In this document: positions 24,912 to 33,076 of the stretch, in pieces
How positions within the stretch are numbered: the first letter of the stretch is position 1
Layout: each line of letters opens with the position of its first letter
Assembly: GCA_947632375.1 (NCBI GenBank)
Contig: CANRPF010000008.1
Span: forward strand, 1-48,130
Length of the DNA stretch: 48,130 nt
Direction of reading: 5' to 3'
Source: an uncultured Bacilli bacterium
GTDB lineage: Bacteria > Bacillota_I > Bacilli_A > RF39 > UBA660
Translations under genes and position numbers: made by a program
The notes under the pieces: model-generated
The model's database searches: none
The model's input: the letters and a program-made list of their open reading frames with translations, nothing else
What the model was told of the DNA's origin: nothing

Positions 24912-25172
24912 TTACATAGCTTCAACTACTAACTTAATAGCAGTCTTTTCCTCTCCATCAATTATAATATCTGAAAATGCTGGTATTACAACTAAATTTT
25001 GTCCAGAAGGAGCTAAAAATCCTCTTGCAATACAAATTGATTTAATTGCTTGATTTAAACTTCCAGCACCGATAGTTTGTATTTCAACACTACCATTTTC
25101 TCTAAAAACATTTGCAATAGCTCCTGCTACTTTACTAGGATTGCTTTTGCTAGATACTTTTAAAATTTCCAT
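24912..25172 (-). CDS. spoVS: Stage V sporulation protein S (Alba-like)
   Basis: An 86-residue SpoVS, a small highly conserved Alba-fold protein that affects septation and spore coat development in Bacillus and is also found in non-sporulating bacteria. Almost the whole chain matches: MEILKVSSKSNPSKVAGAIA, GAGSLNQAIKSICIARGFLA and VVIPAFSDIIIDG. The ATG at 25170-25172 is chosen: AGGAG lies 9-10 bases upstream, whereas the in-frame GTG nine bases earlier is too close to it. No other sporulation-specific gene is in the window. Confidence 0.95.
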   Translation of the reverse strand: MEILKVSSKSNPSKVAGAIANVFRENGSVEIQTIGAGSLNQAIKSICIARGFLAPSGQNLVVIPAFSDIIIDGEEKTAIKLVVEAM

Positions 25173-25209
25173 TATTATCACGCTCCTAATAAATAATATT
25201 AAAATATAT

Positions 25210-25236
25210 AAAAAAAATGAATTAAAATTAATTCAT
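25210..25236 (-). terminator. Intrinsic terminator before spoVS
   Basis: Minus-strand stem ATGAATTAA / TTAATTCAT followed by T8; it overlaps the stop of the gene at 25233. Confidence 0.8.
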
Positions 25237-25661
25237 CTATGAAATATACATAAATATATAAAACCACATATAAACATTTCAATTACAGCAAGTATAAATA
25301 TAAGTACATATTGTAAAGTTTTAATCCAAAATTTATCTACTATTCTACTTCTCATAAATACAATATTATTAGAAAAAGTAACATTAAACATAGTTATAAA
25401 ATAAGACATTTTATCATTAATAAACATTAATGATAAACAAATTATTATATTAACTATAAAATCATATACATAATTAAATTTAACTTTACCATGATAGAAA
25501 TATATAATAAAATCAAATATAATTATTATAAATAACATATATAAATCTTTATAATATGAGTTTTTAAAATAATAATTACTTAATATAACAATTATTATAT
25601 TAGAAACTATAATTAATAAATATTTTAATAATAAATTTTTGTTTTCTTTTATAAACTTCAT
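25233..25661 (-). CDS. Small integral membrane protein
   Basis: 142 residues with four hydrophobic segments (about 10-28, 38-55, 65-82 and 113-137) and basic loops. No family recognised. It lies between two intrinsic terminators, so it is transcribed alone. The composition (Ile, Phe, Asn, Lys, Tyr) is like the neighbours and gives no sign of foreign origin. Confidence 0.7.
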   Translation of the reverse strand: MKFIKENKNLLLKYLLIIVSNIIIVILSNYYFKNSYYKDLYMLFIIIIFDFIIYFYHGKVKFNYVYDFIVNIIICLSLMFINDKMSYFITMFNVTFSNNIVFMRSRIVDKFWIKTLQYVLIFILAVIEMFICGFIYLCIFHR

Positions 25662-25698
25662 AATTACACCTAAATATATTCTATCATAAAATACAATA

Positions 25699-25722
25699 TA
25701 AAAAAACGCTATTTAAGCGTTA
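25699..25722 (-). terminator. Intrinsic terminator after GH31-like gene
   Basis: Minus-strand stem AACGCT / AGCGTT around TAAAT, followed by T7. It overlaps the stop codon. Confidence 0.85.
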
Positions 25723-28080
25723 TATATTTACATCTAAGTATTCTAATAGTTTTAAAAACATATTAACATATTTAGGTCCTAAACCTCTTCTTCTTAGTTT
25801 TCTTATCTCTATTCTCTTTTTTCTTATTTCATCATCACTAAACATTATATTGCTAACTAAAGATTTTAAACTAGTTTTTATTTTTAAATCACTTATTATA
25901 TTATCTATATCTGAATTAACAATTCTTACTGAATCTATTTCTATATCTTGTCCTTTACAATTTATAGTTATTTGTTTTAAAGAATTAATATTCTCAAATT
26001 CTATTATAAAATCATTATCTTCTATATAATGTTTATAATCAGTATATACTTCTTCTCCAAAATGTACTTCAATATCATTTGGCATTCTTGTATTTCTAAA
26101 TAATATTTTATATTTTCTTGTATCTGGTATTAATGATGCATCAGTTAATTCATATCTAATTATAACAGTATAATTATTTAACATATAATTATAATCTATC
26201 ATAGTTTTTACATAAGAATCTTTATTTTTATGTATTGGAGAATCTTCATATATCATATAAGAATTACTTTTTCCAGGAAAGATATGTATTTCAAAACCAC
26301 TTGGATTATTAGAATCATTTAAATTATTTTCATCTAAGATAGCTAGTGGAATAATACTTCCTTGAGTTGCAAAAAAAGGATAATCTTCATCTTTATAAAA
26401 TGAAATATATCTTTTATTACCAATATATTTTATACCTGTTTTAAACTCATACCATACACCATGAGGTAAAAATAAACTCTGAATAGTTCTATTCATTACT
26501 AAATTTTTTGGCTTTGTAATAGGACATACAAATAATCCTCTACCTAAATAATATTCGTTTTTATAAAGTGGTTCATCATATAATTCTGGAAAATTATAAT
26601 ATATTGGTTGCATAATAGGAAGACCTGTTTCACAATAATTATATGCTTCACTATATAAATATGGAATTAATTTACTTCTAAACTTTAAATAATAAGATAC
26701 TATACCTAATGTATGTACATCCCAAGCCCAAGGTTCTCTTTTATAATACTTATCTTTATCACTTGATAGTCTCATTATTGGACTAAAAGTACCTAATTGT
26801 ACATATCTACGATATAACTCATCATCTTCTATACCACCATAAAATCCACCAATATCATTGCTTATAAAACTTAGTCCCATATTACAAGCACTACTATTAT
26901 ATTCAGGAAGTGCTTCTAATACTTTCCAACTAACTAATGTTTTTCCTGTATATATTATATTTAATGAATGAGTATTAACTAATCCATTTCTACTTAAAAT
27001 TGGCATTTTTAATCTCTTATCATGAAAGTATTTTGTATGATAATAATTCATTACTCTTAAAGTATATAAATCTTTATTATTATTAAAATCTAATAGGAAA
27101 AAACTAATACCTTTATTATCTATTAAATCATCTATAAAGTTTTTAAAATAGCTATCCATAACATCTTTATTATATACATTTAACATAACTTTACCCTTTT
27201 TATCAGGTAATTTAGTTTCATTTAAAAACTCTTTATAATTTTTTTCTTTATCAGTTATTTCTATAGGATTAATAGTTACACCTAAATATACATTTTTCAT
27301 TTTTAAAAACTCAATAAATTTTACATAATCAATAAATAAATCACTATTCCAACTTAATCCATAAGATAAATCATTTTTAATATGCCATTCATCACCTAAT
27401 AAAATAGCGTTAATAGGTATACCATTTTTATTAAATTTATTTATTAAATCCATCATATTTTGATCAGTGTAGCTAGCGACTTTATTCCAAATATTACCAA
27501 ACATATATCTAGGTATCATATTAGGTTTTCCTGTTAATTGAAAATAATCTCTTAATACTAAACCAAAATCTCTTTTATACATAAAAAGATAAGTATCTAC
27601 TTCTTTTTCATTTCTTTTATAGAATTTATCTTCTTTAATTATTAAAGAAGTAGAATCATCTATACTTACAAATCCATCTGTAGAATATAATCCTTTATTA
27701 GTTAAATTTATATTTTCTTTGTTATCTAAACTATAGCCAACAGTTTTAAAATTTCTAGCTTCTACATGGCCAAAATACCAATATTTTTCTGTATCTTTTA
27801 ATATAACTTTTAAATTTTGTTCTGGTACAAATTTAGTTCCTTGAAAAGGCCTTTCTTTAACATATTCTAACCTAAAATAATTAGTTTCTATAACTAAAAA
27901 CTTTTCATCTTGTTGCGCCTTTATCTTTGGTGGTGTAAATGATCTATTTTTAACTAATTCGGTTAATTCATCTAAAAAATGTCCTGTTTCACTATATTCT
28001 AATCTAATCAATATATCACTAAGTACTGTAAATCTATAATGTTCGCCTTGAATTATATTAGGTGCTACTTTATTATTCAT
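25720..28080 (-). CDS. GH31-family protein with altered catalytic motifs
   Basis: A 786-residue protein with the GH31 (alpha-glucosidase superfamily) layout: N-terminal beta-sandwich, then a TIM barrel from about residue 190 (PRYMFGNIWNK), then C-terminal beta domains (PLAILDENN, FEIHIFPGK). The nucleophile Asp is kept at D331 (FFLLDFNNN), though the usual following Asn-Glu is lost. The second motif, normally WTGDN with the acid/base Asp, reads YTGKT (K380). FISNDIGGFYGG is normal. It is probably not a standard glucosidase; it could be an inactive carbohydrate-binding relative or use another mechanism. There is no signal peptide, so it is cytoplasmic. No sugar genes are nearby. Confidence 0.85.
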   Translation of the reverse strand: MNNKVAPNIIQGEHYRFTVLSDILIRLEYSETGHFLDELTELVKNRSFTPPKIKAQQDEKFLVIETNYFRLEYVKERPFQGTKFVPEQNLKVILKDTEKYWYFGHVEARNFKTVGYSLDNKENINLTNKGLYSTDGFVSIDDSTSLIIKEDKFYKRNEKEVDTYLFMYKRDFGLVLRDYFQLTGKPNMIPRYMFGNIWNKVASYTDQNMMDLINKFNKNGIPINAILLGDEWHIKNDLSYGLSWNSDLFIDYVKFIEFLKMKNVYLGVTINPIEITDKEKNYKEFLNETKLPDKKGKVMLNVYNKDVMDSYFKNFIDDLIDNKGISFFLLDFNNNKDLYTLRVMNYYHTKYFHDKRLKMPILSRNGLVNTHSLNIIYTGKTLVSWKVLEALPEYNSSACNMGLSFISNDIGGFYGGIEDDELYRRYVQLGTFSPIMRLSSDKDKYYKREPWAWDVHTLGIVSYYLKFRSKLIPYLYSEAYNYCETGLPIMQPIYYNFPELYDEPLYKNEYYLGRGLFVCPITKPKNLVMNRTIQSLFLPHGVWYEFKTGIKYIGNKRYISFYKDEDYPFFATQGSIIPLAILDENNLNDSNNPSGFEIHIFPGKSNSYMIYEDSPIHKNKDSYVKTMIDYNYMLNNYTVIIRYELTDASLIPDTRKYKILFRNTRMPNDIEVHFGEEVYTDYKHYIEDNDFIIEFENINSLKQITINCKGQDIEIDSVRIVNSDIDNIISDLKIKTSLKSLVSNIMFSDDEIRKKRIEIRKLRRRGLGPKYVNMFLKLLEYLDVNI

Positions 28081-28136
28081 ATAACCATCCCTTATTATAT
28101 AATTAATTTTATCATAATAAAAAAGAAGAATAAATA

Positions 28137-28562
28137 TTATTTTTCAATTTTACCTAAACAATAAATATTTTCTCTCCTAAGTAATATTTCTTTTTTATTT
28201 AAACTTTGTAATAAAGTTTTAACAGATTTAATAAAATCTTCTCTATTTTCAAAAAAATTTAATTTAAATTTATTATATTTTTTTATATTTTTATCATCTT
28301 TTTGAATAAAATAATAAACTTCTTTATTTTCCTTATTTGCCCATTTAATTTCTACATTTAAGAAAAAATTAACTTTAGTCAAATCACAAATTATAATATC
28401 AGCATCAGATATTAATTCTTTTACATAACTATTAGAATACCTATTAGATAATGGTAAAATCAAATAAAACTCATCCATTAATCCTTCTTTTAAAAGAGGC
28501 TTATAAAGTTCTTCTTTATAATCTATTTTATCAGAATGCATTATATAAACTTTAACTTTCAT
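28137..28562 (-). CDS. Nucleotide-deoxyribosyltransferase-like small protein (tentative)
   Basis: 141 residues. The first strand (KVKVYIMHSD), a helix, then ELISDADIIICDLTKVNFFLNVEIKWAN and EVYYFI give the alternating fold and ADII(I/V)CDL...E motif order seen in nucleoside 2-deoxyribosyltransferase-like and related nucleotide-binding proteins. Catalytic assignment is not possible from this. The start ATG overlaps the stop of the surface protein upstream (TAATG), so the two are co-translated, an odd pairing of a secreted and a cytoplasmic product. Confidence 0.6.
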   Translation of the reverse strand: MKVKVYIMHSDKIDYKEELYKPLLKEGLMDEFYLILPLSNRYSNSYVKELISDADIIICDLTKVNFFLNVEIKWANKENKEVYYFIQKDDKNIKKYNKFKLNFFENREDFIKSVKTLLQSLNKKEILLRRENIYCLGKIEK

Positions 28563-29893
28563 TAGTTCACCCTATATGGATTTGTCTTAGTACCATCACC
28601 ACTTAAATAATTAACATTTCTTTTTAAAATTATTGCAGGTCTTATATAATTATTTGTATCTAAGCCACCAATCGCTATTCCATTTTTTCCATTAACAATA
28701 TATGACATATTAGAAGAATTATTTAATGATGATGTCCACCATGAACTATCTGTATTTTCTGTTAAATAATTATTATTATTACTATCTCCATAAATACTAC
28801 CTGCTAATGCAACTTCATCAACTGTTAAATAAGATACTTTATCAACAAATCTTTCTCCATTACAAACTAATGAAGGACTTGTATTTTCTAAATCAGTATC
28901 GAATGAATTAGTTCCATTACACCAATAAGTTTCTGCAGTATTAGTAAAGTTTTTAGATTCATACCAAGTTTTTATGGCTTCTTTAGAATCAAATAAATTG
29001 CTACCAATAAAAGCAGTATTACTACTTGCATCAGCACAAACTCCATCATTTGCTAAAGCAAGTTTAATCGTTCCATCTCCTTGAATACGTACTATTCTAA
29101 AACATACATTGTTTACTTCTACATAATTATTTTCTACATTACCTCTAAAATAATAGCTAGTACTAAAATCATCTTTTGCTGTTGTTAATATAGCTTCATC
29201 ATTTAAACTAACTTCTTTTCCTGGTACTGTTCTAAATGAGTTTTTATAAATTGTTCCATTAGTTGCATTTAATGCATTATTTAAAATATTATAAGCTAAA
29301 GTAGAAGATTCAAAACTATTTAATTCATATGGTGACCCTGATATTTGAATTTTTCCAGAAAAAGTATGTCCCATATCTATATTTTGTTCTACGCCATCTA
29401 TACTATTATAATTTACTTTAAATGCGTAATAATAAAAATCATTTGGATTTTCTAATACTTCATTAGAAACTAATAAAGAATCTGTCTTTGGATAAGTTCC
29501 ACTTGATACTATATCCCATTTACTTAAATCATTTTCGTTTATTAAATCTCTGTTATTTGTTCTATATAAAACGTAAGTAACGTCTTCATTTCTTATAAAA
29601 TCATTATCTACTTCCATTAAATATATGGAATAATTAGCTCGCATTTCCCCTGTATTTCTTATTTCAAAATTTTTAACATGTTTATATCCGGGCGCAATAA
29701 TAGCACTGATATTGCTAACTGAATAATCAGTATATGCAACCTTAGCTTTTGAACCTATCGTTACAGATATACTAGTTGCACTACCATTTCCTTTAAAATT
29801 AGTATAATAGAATGCATAAGTAACTGCTATAACAATAAAAGATAAAATAAATATACTTGCAATACCAACAATTATAGTTGTCTTTTTATTCAT
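28562..29893 (-). CDS. TasA-like surface protein with C-terminal domain
   Basis: 443 residues in three parts. Residues 1-30 are a signal/anchor (IVIAVTYAFYYTNFKGNG). Residues 40-190 are a TasA/camelysin-like beta region (HVKNFEIRNTGEMRANYSIY, ending DMGHTFSGKIQISG). From about residue 240 comes the shared C-terminal domain: TSYYFRGNVENNYVEVNN, FRIVRIQGDGTIKLAL, VDEVALAG, SWWTSS, YIRPAIILKRNV and GDGTKTNPYRV. Predicted to be exported; fibre formation would be by analogy with TasA only. It has its own promoter (29918-29947) and is followed by an overlapping small gene. Confidence 0.8.
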   Translation of the reverse strand: MNKKTTIIVGIASIFILSFIVIAVTYAFYYTNFKGNGSATSISVTIGSKAKVAYTDYSVSNISAIIAPGYKHVKNFEIRNTGEMRANYSIYLMEVDNDFIRNEDVTYVLYRTNNRDLINENDLSKWDIVSSGTYPKTDSLLVSNEVLENPNDFYYYAFKVNYNSIDGVEQNIDMGHTFSGKIQISGSPYELNSFESSTLAYNILNNALNATNGTIYKNSFRTVPGKEVSLNDEAILTTAKDDFSTSYYFRGNVENNYVEVNNVCFRIVRIQGDGTIKLALANDGVCADASSNTAFIGSNLFDSKEAIKTWYESKNFTNTAETYWCNGTNSFDTDLENTSPSLVCNGERFVDKVSYLTVDEVALAGSIYGDSNNNNYLTENTDSSWWTSSLNNSSNMSYIVNGKNGIAIGGLDTNNYIRPAIILKRNVNYLSGDGTKTNPYRVN

Positions 29894-29917
29894 ATTATCA
29901 CACTCTATACTACAATT

Positions 29918-29947
29918 ATAGTATCATAAAAATCATATTAAAGTCAA
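29918..29947 (-). promoter_or_regulatory. Promoter with inverted repeat before surface-protein gene
   Basis: Minus-strand TTGACT, 18-bp spacer with TGA extension, TACTAT. The -10 is embedded in an inverted repeat ATACTA-N6-TAGTAT (about 29907-29924), a possible operator. Confidence 0.5.
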
Positions 29948-29997
29948 TTTATACTACATTATTTTCCAATTATTTTTTTAAAATTGACATAATTATT

Positions 29998-30023
29998 AAA
30001 AAAAGACTAAAATTTAGTCTTTC
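29998..30023 (-). terminator. Intrinsic terminator after cyclophilin gene
   Basis: Minus-strand stem AAAGACTAAA / TTTAGTCTTT followed by T-run; it overlaps the stop codon. Confidence 0.85.
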
Positions 30024-30598
30024 TCTACCATTTTTATATAGTTAATTTTAGGTTGATTTTCTAAAGGTAAAATACCATTTTCATCGCCGTATTTTGCTAC
30101 ATCTTTAACAATTTCATCAACAATTTCTATACCTTTAGTAACATGACCAAATGCAGCATAAGAACCATCTAAAGAAGGATCATCTTCATGCATTATAAAA
30201 AATTGACTAGATGCTGAATTATTATCACCTGAAACACGTGCCATTGATATAACACCTCTTTTATGACTTATATCATTTTTTACGCCATTTTCACTAAATT
30301 CTCCTTTAATAGTATCTACCATTTCACTAGAACTTTGTCCACCTTGAATCATAAATCCACTTACTACTCTATGAATTGTTAAACCATCATAGAATTTATT
30401 CTTAACTAAATTAACAAAATTAGTTACTGTTATAGGAGCAGTATCTGCATCTAATTCTAAATACATTGAACCATAATTTTCTATATTAATTTCAATATTA
30501 TATTTTCCTTTTAAATAATCTTCTTTCTTAACTCTAAGTCCTATAATTAAAACTATAACTATTAATATAAATATTATATATTTTAAATATTTTTTCAT
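30014..30598 (-). CDS. Membrane-anchored cyclophilin-type prolyl isomerase
   Basis: 194 residues. An N-terminal transmembrane helix (5-22) is followed by a cyclophilin domain from about residue 33 (YNIEINIENYGSMYLELDAD). Typical blocks: TVTNFVNLVKNKFYDGLTIH with RVVSGFMIQGG, SMARVSGDNNSASSQFFI and GSYAAFGHVTKGIEIVD. The core Arg, Phe and Gln residues of the active site are present. There is no lipobox Cys, so it is probably anchored by the helix and acts on exported proteins. The start overlaps the stop of the gene upstream by 4 bases. Confidence 0.92.
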   Translation of the reverse strand: MKKYLKYIIFILIVIVLIIGLRVKKEDYLKGKYNIEINIENYGSMYLELDADTAPITVTNFVNLVKNKFYDGLTIHRVVSGFMIQGGQSSSEMVDTIKGEFSENGVKNDISHKRGVISMARVSGDNNSASSQFFIMHEDDPSLDGSYAAFGHVTKGIEIVDEIVKDVAKYGDENGILPLENQPKINYIKMVEKD

Positions 30599-31464
30599 AA
30601 TACATTCCTTTCAAATTCTTTTATATATTTATTAATATCTTTTTTATTTTTTATATCTTTTAATAAATAGCTAGGGATTGAATCTTTTCCATATATTATT
30701 CCACCAATTATAGTAGATAAAGATAAATATAAATTCTTTTTATATGGATAGCTAGCTCCTAATATTAATATATCTTCAAATGATTTAGAATTAAATATAG
30801 TATAAAATACTACATATAAAGTATTATAAATACTATCATCAAATATTAATTTATTTTTTTTAAATTTACCCTTTAATATATCTTTATAATAATATTTGTT
30901 ATCTTTTAAATATTCTGGTATATCTATTTTTAAAGCTTTTACTTTATCAAGTCCATTTAATATATTAATTAAGTAGCTATTATAAATATATAGTCCTAAT
31001 ATATCTTCATTATTTAAAGAAAATATACTTGCTATTTTTAAAAAGTTAGAAAAATCATTATCTTTAGCATAAGAATATAAAGAAATAGGTATTATCTTGC
31101 TAATAAAATATGCACTTGATGAACCTACTTTATATCCTTCTAAAGTATTTTTTTTAGAATAAAATTCTAATATTTTTAAAGTATTATTATCTAAATCATA
31201 TACTTTACCATTATTTGTATATTTACCTAATATTAAAGACATACACATTCTAGATAAAATATCATCTATTATAATATCATTATTTTTATTTATGGAATCA
31301 ATACTTGCTAAAAGAAATGTAGTTAAAGAAGAAAAACATCCTTTATCTATATTAAGAGTTTTATTTCTTTTTAATTTCATAGTATTTAAATCATTATCTA
31401 AAATACTTAAACCATATACATCTCCAACTATAAATCCATAAATTGCATCTTCAATTAATTTCAT
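30595..31464 (-). CDS. Degenerate ADP-ribosylglycohydrolase-like protein
   Basis: 289 residues, all-helical, with the outline of the DraG/ADP-ribosylglycohydrolase family. IYGFIVGDVYGLSI matches the N-terminal G-x-x-x-GD-x-x-G signature. SSSAYFISKIIPISLY matches the G-(A/S)-MR-x-x-P-x region. LSLSTIIGGIIYGKDSIP matches the C-terminal helix. The metal-binding residues appear lost: TDDT is replaced by SSLTT, and the late GGD-x-DT motif by GASYPYK. It is likely not a hydrolase, or it acts differently. It overlaps the cyclophilin gene and follows the TM2 gene by 9 bases. Confidence 0.65.
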   Translation of the reverse strand: MKLIEDAIYGFIVGDVYGLSILDNDLNTMKLKRNKTLNIDKGCFSSLTTFLLASIDSINKNNDIIIDDILSRMCMSLILGKYTNNGKVYDLDNNTLKILEFYSKKNTLEGYKVGSSSAYFISKIIPISLYSYAKDNDFSNFLKIASIFSLNNEDILGLYIYNSYLINILNGLDKVKALKIDIPEYLKDNKYYYKDILKGKFKKNKLIFDDSIYNTLYVVFYTIFNSKSFEDILILGASYPYKKNLYLSLSTIIGGIIYGKDSIPSYLLKDIKNKKDINKYIKEFERNVL

Positions 31465-31473
31465 AAGCTTATC

Positions 31474-32550
31474 CTATTTTGCAAAACTTATAATACAAGT
31501 TTCTGCTTCATTATAAGAACATAATTTAGTATTATCATTTAATATAAATTTATAATATTTTATTTCATTTACTGCTATAGTTAATATTCCCTTCTTAGAA
31601 TCATATTCTATTTTTCCTGTTTCATCTTCTCTATCAGTAAATTTAACGGTTCCTGTATTTGAATTGATTTCTATTTGTTTAATATTAGTATTTTCACTCA
31701 TACTATTCCAAGTACCTATAAAACTATTTGGTATTTCACCAATAATAGGATCATTTTTAAAACCAAAATAAATTAGTACTGCTATTACAATTAATTTAAT
31801 AATATGAGGAATAAATTTAAGTATCTTGCTATATATAAATGGTAAAAATATAATAGAACCTAATACAAAGCAATAGAAATTATCATTATTTTTAAATATA
31901 TAAGATAATGATAATATACAAAATGATATAAAATATCTAACTAAATCACTTTGAAAATTATCTTCATATTCATTATAATCTTGAATTAAATCATAAATAA
32001 CTCCAAATCCTAATAATCCAAAAGTAAATAAATAAATTATACCTAATAAATATTTTTTTTCTATAAATTTATGTATTCCAAACCAACCAAAAAAGAATAT
32101 TAATAAGAATTTACTCTTTTTACCTTTACATTTTACATGTTTATATTCATCTAATCTATTGTCTAAATATTTTATTTCTTTAGCATTACATAACAATTTA
32201 TAAGTAGTTATATATTCATTTAGTGTTTTATTAAATTCAGTATTTTTTTCTTTATAAGAATAATCTTTTGTATAGCATTCTATTAATCTTTTATATATTT
32301 TTTTATCTTTTAAAAATTCTTTAGATAAATCTAAATATATTTGATAAGCTTCTTCATATTTTTTTTCTTTATATAAATTTTCAGCTTTTTTATAATTAGA
32401 ATTATTTTCTAATGTTTTAACTAATAAATTATTATTTTTTTTAATCTTAGTTTGAGTTTTCTTTGGCTTAGTTGATGTTTTTTTAGGTTGTTTTTTGTTT
32501 GAAGATACTTTTGTTTTAGTCTTTTTTGTATTATTTTTTTTATTTGCCAT
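31474..32550 (-). CDS. TPR - TM2 - beta domain fusion membrane protein
   Basis: 358 residues in four parts. Residues 1-45 are extremely Lys/Thr-rich. Residues 50-130 have TPR-like helices (AENLYKEKKYEEAYQIYLDL). Residues 145-190 are a TM2 domain (FFGWFGIHKFIEKKYLLGII then LFTFGLLGFGVIYDLI). Further membrane helices run to about 262. Residues 268-358 form a small beta-rich domain (FIGTWNSMSENTNIKQIEIN ... GTVKF) of lipocalin-like pattern. The function is unknown. It lies in an operon with the genes at 32552 (1-base gap) and 30595. Confidence 0.8.
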   Translation of the reverse strand: MANKKNNTKKTKTKVSSNKKQPKKTSTKPKKTQTKIKKNNNLLVKTLENNSNYKKAENLYKEKKYEEAYQIYLDLSKEFLKDKKIYKRLIECYTKDYSYKEKNTEFNKTLNEYITTYKLLCNAKEIKYLDNRLDEYKHVKCKGKKSKFLLIFFFGWFGIHKFIEKKYLLGIIYLFTFGLLGFGVIYDLIQDYNEYEDNFQSDLVRYFISFCILSLSYIFKNNDNFYCFVLGSIIFLPFIYSKILKFIPHIIKLIVIAVLIYFGFKNDPIIGEIPNSFIGTWNSMSENTNIKQIEINSNTGTVKFTDREDETGKIEYDSKKGILTIAVNEIKYYKFILNDNTKLCSYNEAETCIISFAK

Positions 32551-32551
32551 A

Positions 32552-32974
32552 CTAATCCCCCTTTTTATTTAAATCTTCTAATGATTCAAACATCATCCAA
32601 TCACATAGCGAAGAATATTTAGGTATTTTTATTTCATCTATTTCTTTTAAATCTTTAAATTTAATAATACATAAACATTTCTTTTTCCATTTTTCTTCTT
32701 CAGATTTTTCTAAATCTAAAAGATCTTTATAATTATCAAATATTTCATCTATTTCATTTTTAGTTAATTTAGAATAACTTAAAGCATCTACTACAACGGC
32801 ATGATATTTGCTATAATTTTCTCCTTTTAAAACAAAATATAATTCATCATCAACAAATATTCTACTATTTGGAATTCTTCTTGAAGAATGACCTCTAATT
32901 AATACTTTTCGTTTATTATTTATTATTTTATCTAATTCATTAGTTTTATTATCACATATTACAAAATGTATCAA
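32552..32974 (-). CDS. Small basic/acidic protein, perhaps PUA-like
   Basis: 140 residues, no confident family. The pattern of beta strands with a short insertion (RKVLIRGHSSRRIPNSRI, DDELYFVLKG, YHAVVVDAL, KKCLCIIKFKDLKEI) resembles ASCH/PUA-like RNA-binding folds, but this is only a shape argument. The start is TTG (32972-32974) with AGGTAAGG just upstream; no in-frame ATG offers an alternative near the N-terminus. It heads the operon that runs to the cyclophilin gene. Confidence 0.6.
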   Translation of the reverse strand: MIHFVICDNKTNELDKIINNKRKVLIRGHSSRRIPNSRIFVDDELYFVLKGENYSKYHAVVVDALSYSKLTKNEIDEIFDNYKDLLDLEKSEEEKWKKKCLCIIKFKDLKEIDEIKIPKYSSLCDWMMFESLEDLNKKGD

Positions 32975-33042
32975 AATACCTTACCTCTTTTCAGAATATA
33001 CTCGCTAAATATTATTCTAACATATTTTAATATATTTAAAAG

Positions 33043-33076
33043 CAAAAAAAATGAAATTTTATACTTAATTTTCATT
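33043..33076 (-). terminator. Intrinsic terminator after whiA
   Basis: Minus-strand stem ATGAAAATT / AAATTTCAT followed by T8; it overlaps the whiA stop. Confidence 0.8.

Noticed and set aside
24911-24925. TTG start for the small membrane protein overlapping spoVS
   Set aside because: No ribosome site. The ATG just past the spoVS stop gives a normal start before the membrane helix.
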